A DNA stretch of 6,916 bases from JACCUZ01 sp038246575 (GTDB lineage: Bacteria; Actinomycetota; Actinomycetes; JACCUZ01): contig JBBRVU010000207.1 of the NCBI GenBank assembly GCA_038246575.1, forward strand, positions 1 through 6,916. Direction: 5' to 3'. The notes beneath the pieces are model-generated. The model had not been told where the DNA came from, ran no database searches, and worked only from the letters and a program-made list of their open reading frames with translations. Of this stretch, positions 6,371 to 6,916 are shown piece by piece. Each line of letters starts with the position of its first letter. Positions within the stretch are counted from its first letter, which is position 1. The position numbers and the translations under genes were made by a program.

Positions 6371-6583
6371 CTACTTGCGCTTCGCGTCCTCGCTGGCACG
6401 GTGGTCGACCGTCGCTCCGAGACCGAGTCCCAGTGCGACCCCCACCCCCGGAAGGGTGAGCCACAAGGCGTCGGTGGTGAAGGCGAAGAGCACCACCCCG
6501 ATGGCGGCTCCGACGAAGATTCCGAGCAGCATGCCCAGCTGCGTCGGGGTCACATCATGGGCTGACGACCTGCGGCCGACCAT
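6371..6583 (-). CDS. Small two-helix membrane protein, 70 residues
   Basis: Not recognised as a named family. The product has a short basic N-terminus (MVGRRSSAHD), two hydrophobic segments (about 15-35 and 39-58, the second very Gly/Leu-rich), and a charged C-terminus (DHRASEDAKRK). Both ends are predicted to lie on the cytoplasmic side. GAGGA (complement of 6595-6599) precedes the ATG by 11 nt, slightly long but usable. The frame stays open upstream to about 6766, but that part is Pro/Arg-rich and covers the tandem repeats, so it is treated as non-coding. The DUF7010-like gene follows 36 nt later on the same strand, suggesting one transcript and possibly a shared role in the membrane. Confidence 0.7.
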   Translation of the reverse strand: MVGRRSSAHDVTPTQLGMLLGIFVGAAIGVVLFAFTTDALWLTLPGVGVALGLGLGATVDHRASEDAKRK

Positions 6584-6651
6584 GTCGACATCAGTCCTCG
6601 GCCCTGCTGGTGGGCCTTGATACCTGCCAACGTACTCCCGGCTCCGCCGTG

Positions 6652-6702
6652 GTCCGGCGCCGGTCCGACCGTGCCGGACAGGGCCGGACAGGGCCGGACG
6701 GG
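6652..6702. repeat. 10-bp tandem repeats plus an inverted heptamer
   Basis: GCCGGACAGG occurs at 6673-6682 and 6683-6692, followed by GCCGGACGGG at 6693-6702. The inverted heptamer GTCCGGC at 6652-6658 can pair with the GCCGGAC of any copy, and CCGGCGCCGG at 6654-6663 is itself a perfect palindrome. The block lies 3' of the PucR-family gene and 5' of the small membrane gene, both on the - strand. It may be a terminator for the regulator gene, an operator array with sites one helical turn apart, or simple GC-rich slippage. The repeats are seen directly; the role is not known. Confidence 0.6.
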
Positions 6703-6731
6703 GCCTCGGTGTCGTGGCTCCGGGTGGCGGC

Positions 6732-6916
6732 TCAGATGCCGCGCATCTGCCGGATCCGCAGGGCAAGGGCCAGCGTGAGCCGCAGCTGCGGGTCGGAGGT
6801 GAAGGGGCCGAGCATCCGCTCGAGCTTGGCGATGCGGTAGCGCAGCGTGTTGTAGTGGAAGAACAGCTGCCGCGCGGTCTCGGCCACGTTGAGGTTGGTG
6901 TCGAGCAGCACCGACA
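6732..6916 (-). CDS. PucR-family transcriptional regulator, C-terminal HTH (partial, 5' end outside window)
   Basis: The last 60 residues of a regulator whose start lies beyond the right edge; the stop is the complement of 6732-6734. The fragment runs from SVLLDTNLNVAETARQLFFH through YNTLRYRIAKLERMLGPFTS to LALALRIRQMRGI, which is the C-terminal helix-turn-helix (HTH_30 type) of PucR/CdaR-family regulators. The block N-V/L-x-E-T-A-R-x-L-x-x-H-x-N-T-L-R-Y-R-I is diagnostic. PucR of Bacillus controls purine catabolism, and actinobacterial relatives often sit beside purine, pyrimidine or ureide genes, so control of the permease-barbiturase-arcC block is plausible but unproven; two unrelated-looking units lie between. 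The N-terminal sensing region cannot be seen. Family call is firm despite the small fragment. Confidence 0.88.
   Translation of the reverse strand, partial: SVLLDTNLNVAETARQLFFHYNTLRYRIAKLERMLGPFTSDPQLRLTLALALRIRQMRGI

Noticed and set aside
6584..6766. 61-residue N-terminal extension of the small membrane protein
   Set aside because: Pro/Arg/Gly-rich, runs through the tandem repeats and overlaps the end of the regulator gene; the ATG at 6583 gives a compact two-helix protein.

Overview
The window is high-GC DNA (about 70% by eye) with GTG as well as ATG starts, strong GGAGG-type ribosome binding sites and third positions dominated by G and C. Together with the protein types this points to an actinobacterial chromosome. 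The genus cannot be fixed from the sequence. No tRNA, rRNA, CRISPR array, insertion sequence or phage gene is visible.

Left part (1-5173), all on the + strand, is a nitrogen-heterocycle catabolic block. It holds an NCS2/UraA-type nucleobase permease (22-1398) and, 30 nt downstream, a barbiturase/cyanuric acid hydrolase-family ring-opening amidohydrolase (1429-2544). A class III (CaiB/BaiF) CoA-transferase (2804-4015) and a carbamate kinase (4238-5173) follow. Each of the first two long gaps carries a strong dyad: a perfect 14-bp inverted repeat with a nested hairpin at 2561-2607, and a 24-position stem at 4019-4080 starting 3 nt after the CoA-transferase stop. These look like terminators or processing structures that divide the block into permease-barbiturase, CoA-transferase and carbamate kinase units.

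A reasonable reading, which is inference, is this. The permease imports a pyrimidine such as uracil or barbiturate. The amidohydrolase opens barbiturate to ureidomalonate. The carbamoyl group may be released as carbamoyl phosphate, from which carbamate kinase makes ATP. The CoA-transferase may activate the remaining C3 acid (malonate or malonamate type). The classical oxidative pyrimidine route ends in hydrolysis to urea and malonate, so the carbamate kinase and CoA-transferase suggest an energy-conserving variant. The carbamoyl-transferring enzyme this requires is not in the window.

Right part (5174-6916) looks unrelated in function. A 128-residue soluble conserved hypothetical protein (5409-5795, +) is probably translated from a leaderless mRNA. 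It converges with a two-gene - strand unit: a 70-residue two-helix membrane protein (6371-6583) followed by a six-helix membrane protein resembling DUF7010 (5804-6334). The right edge holds the C-terminal helix-turn-helix of a PucR-family regulator (6732-6916, - strand, 5' end outside). PucR regulators often control purine/pyrimidine catabolism, so it is a candidate regulator of the left block. A GC-rich region with three 10-bp tandem repeats separates it from the small membrane gene.
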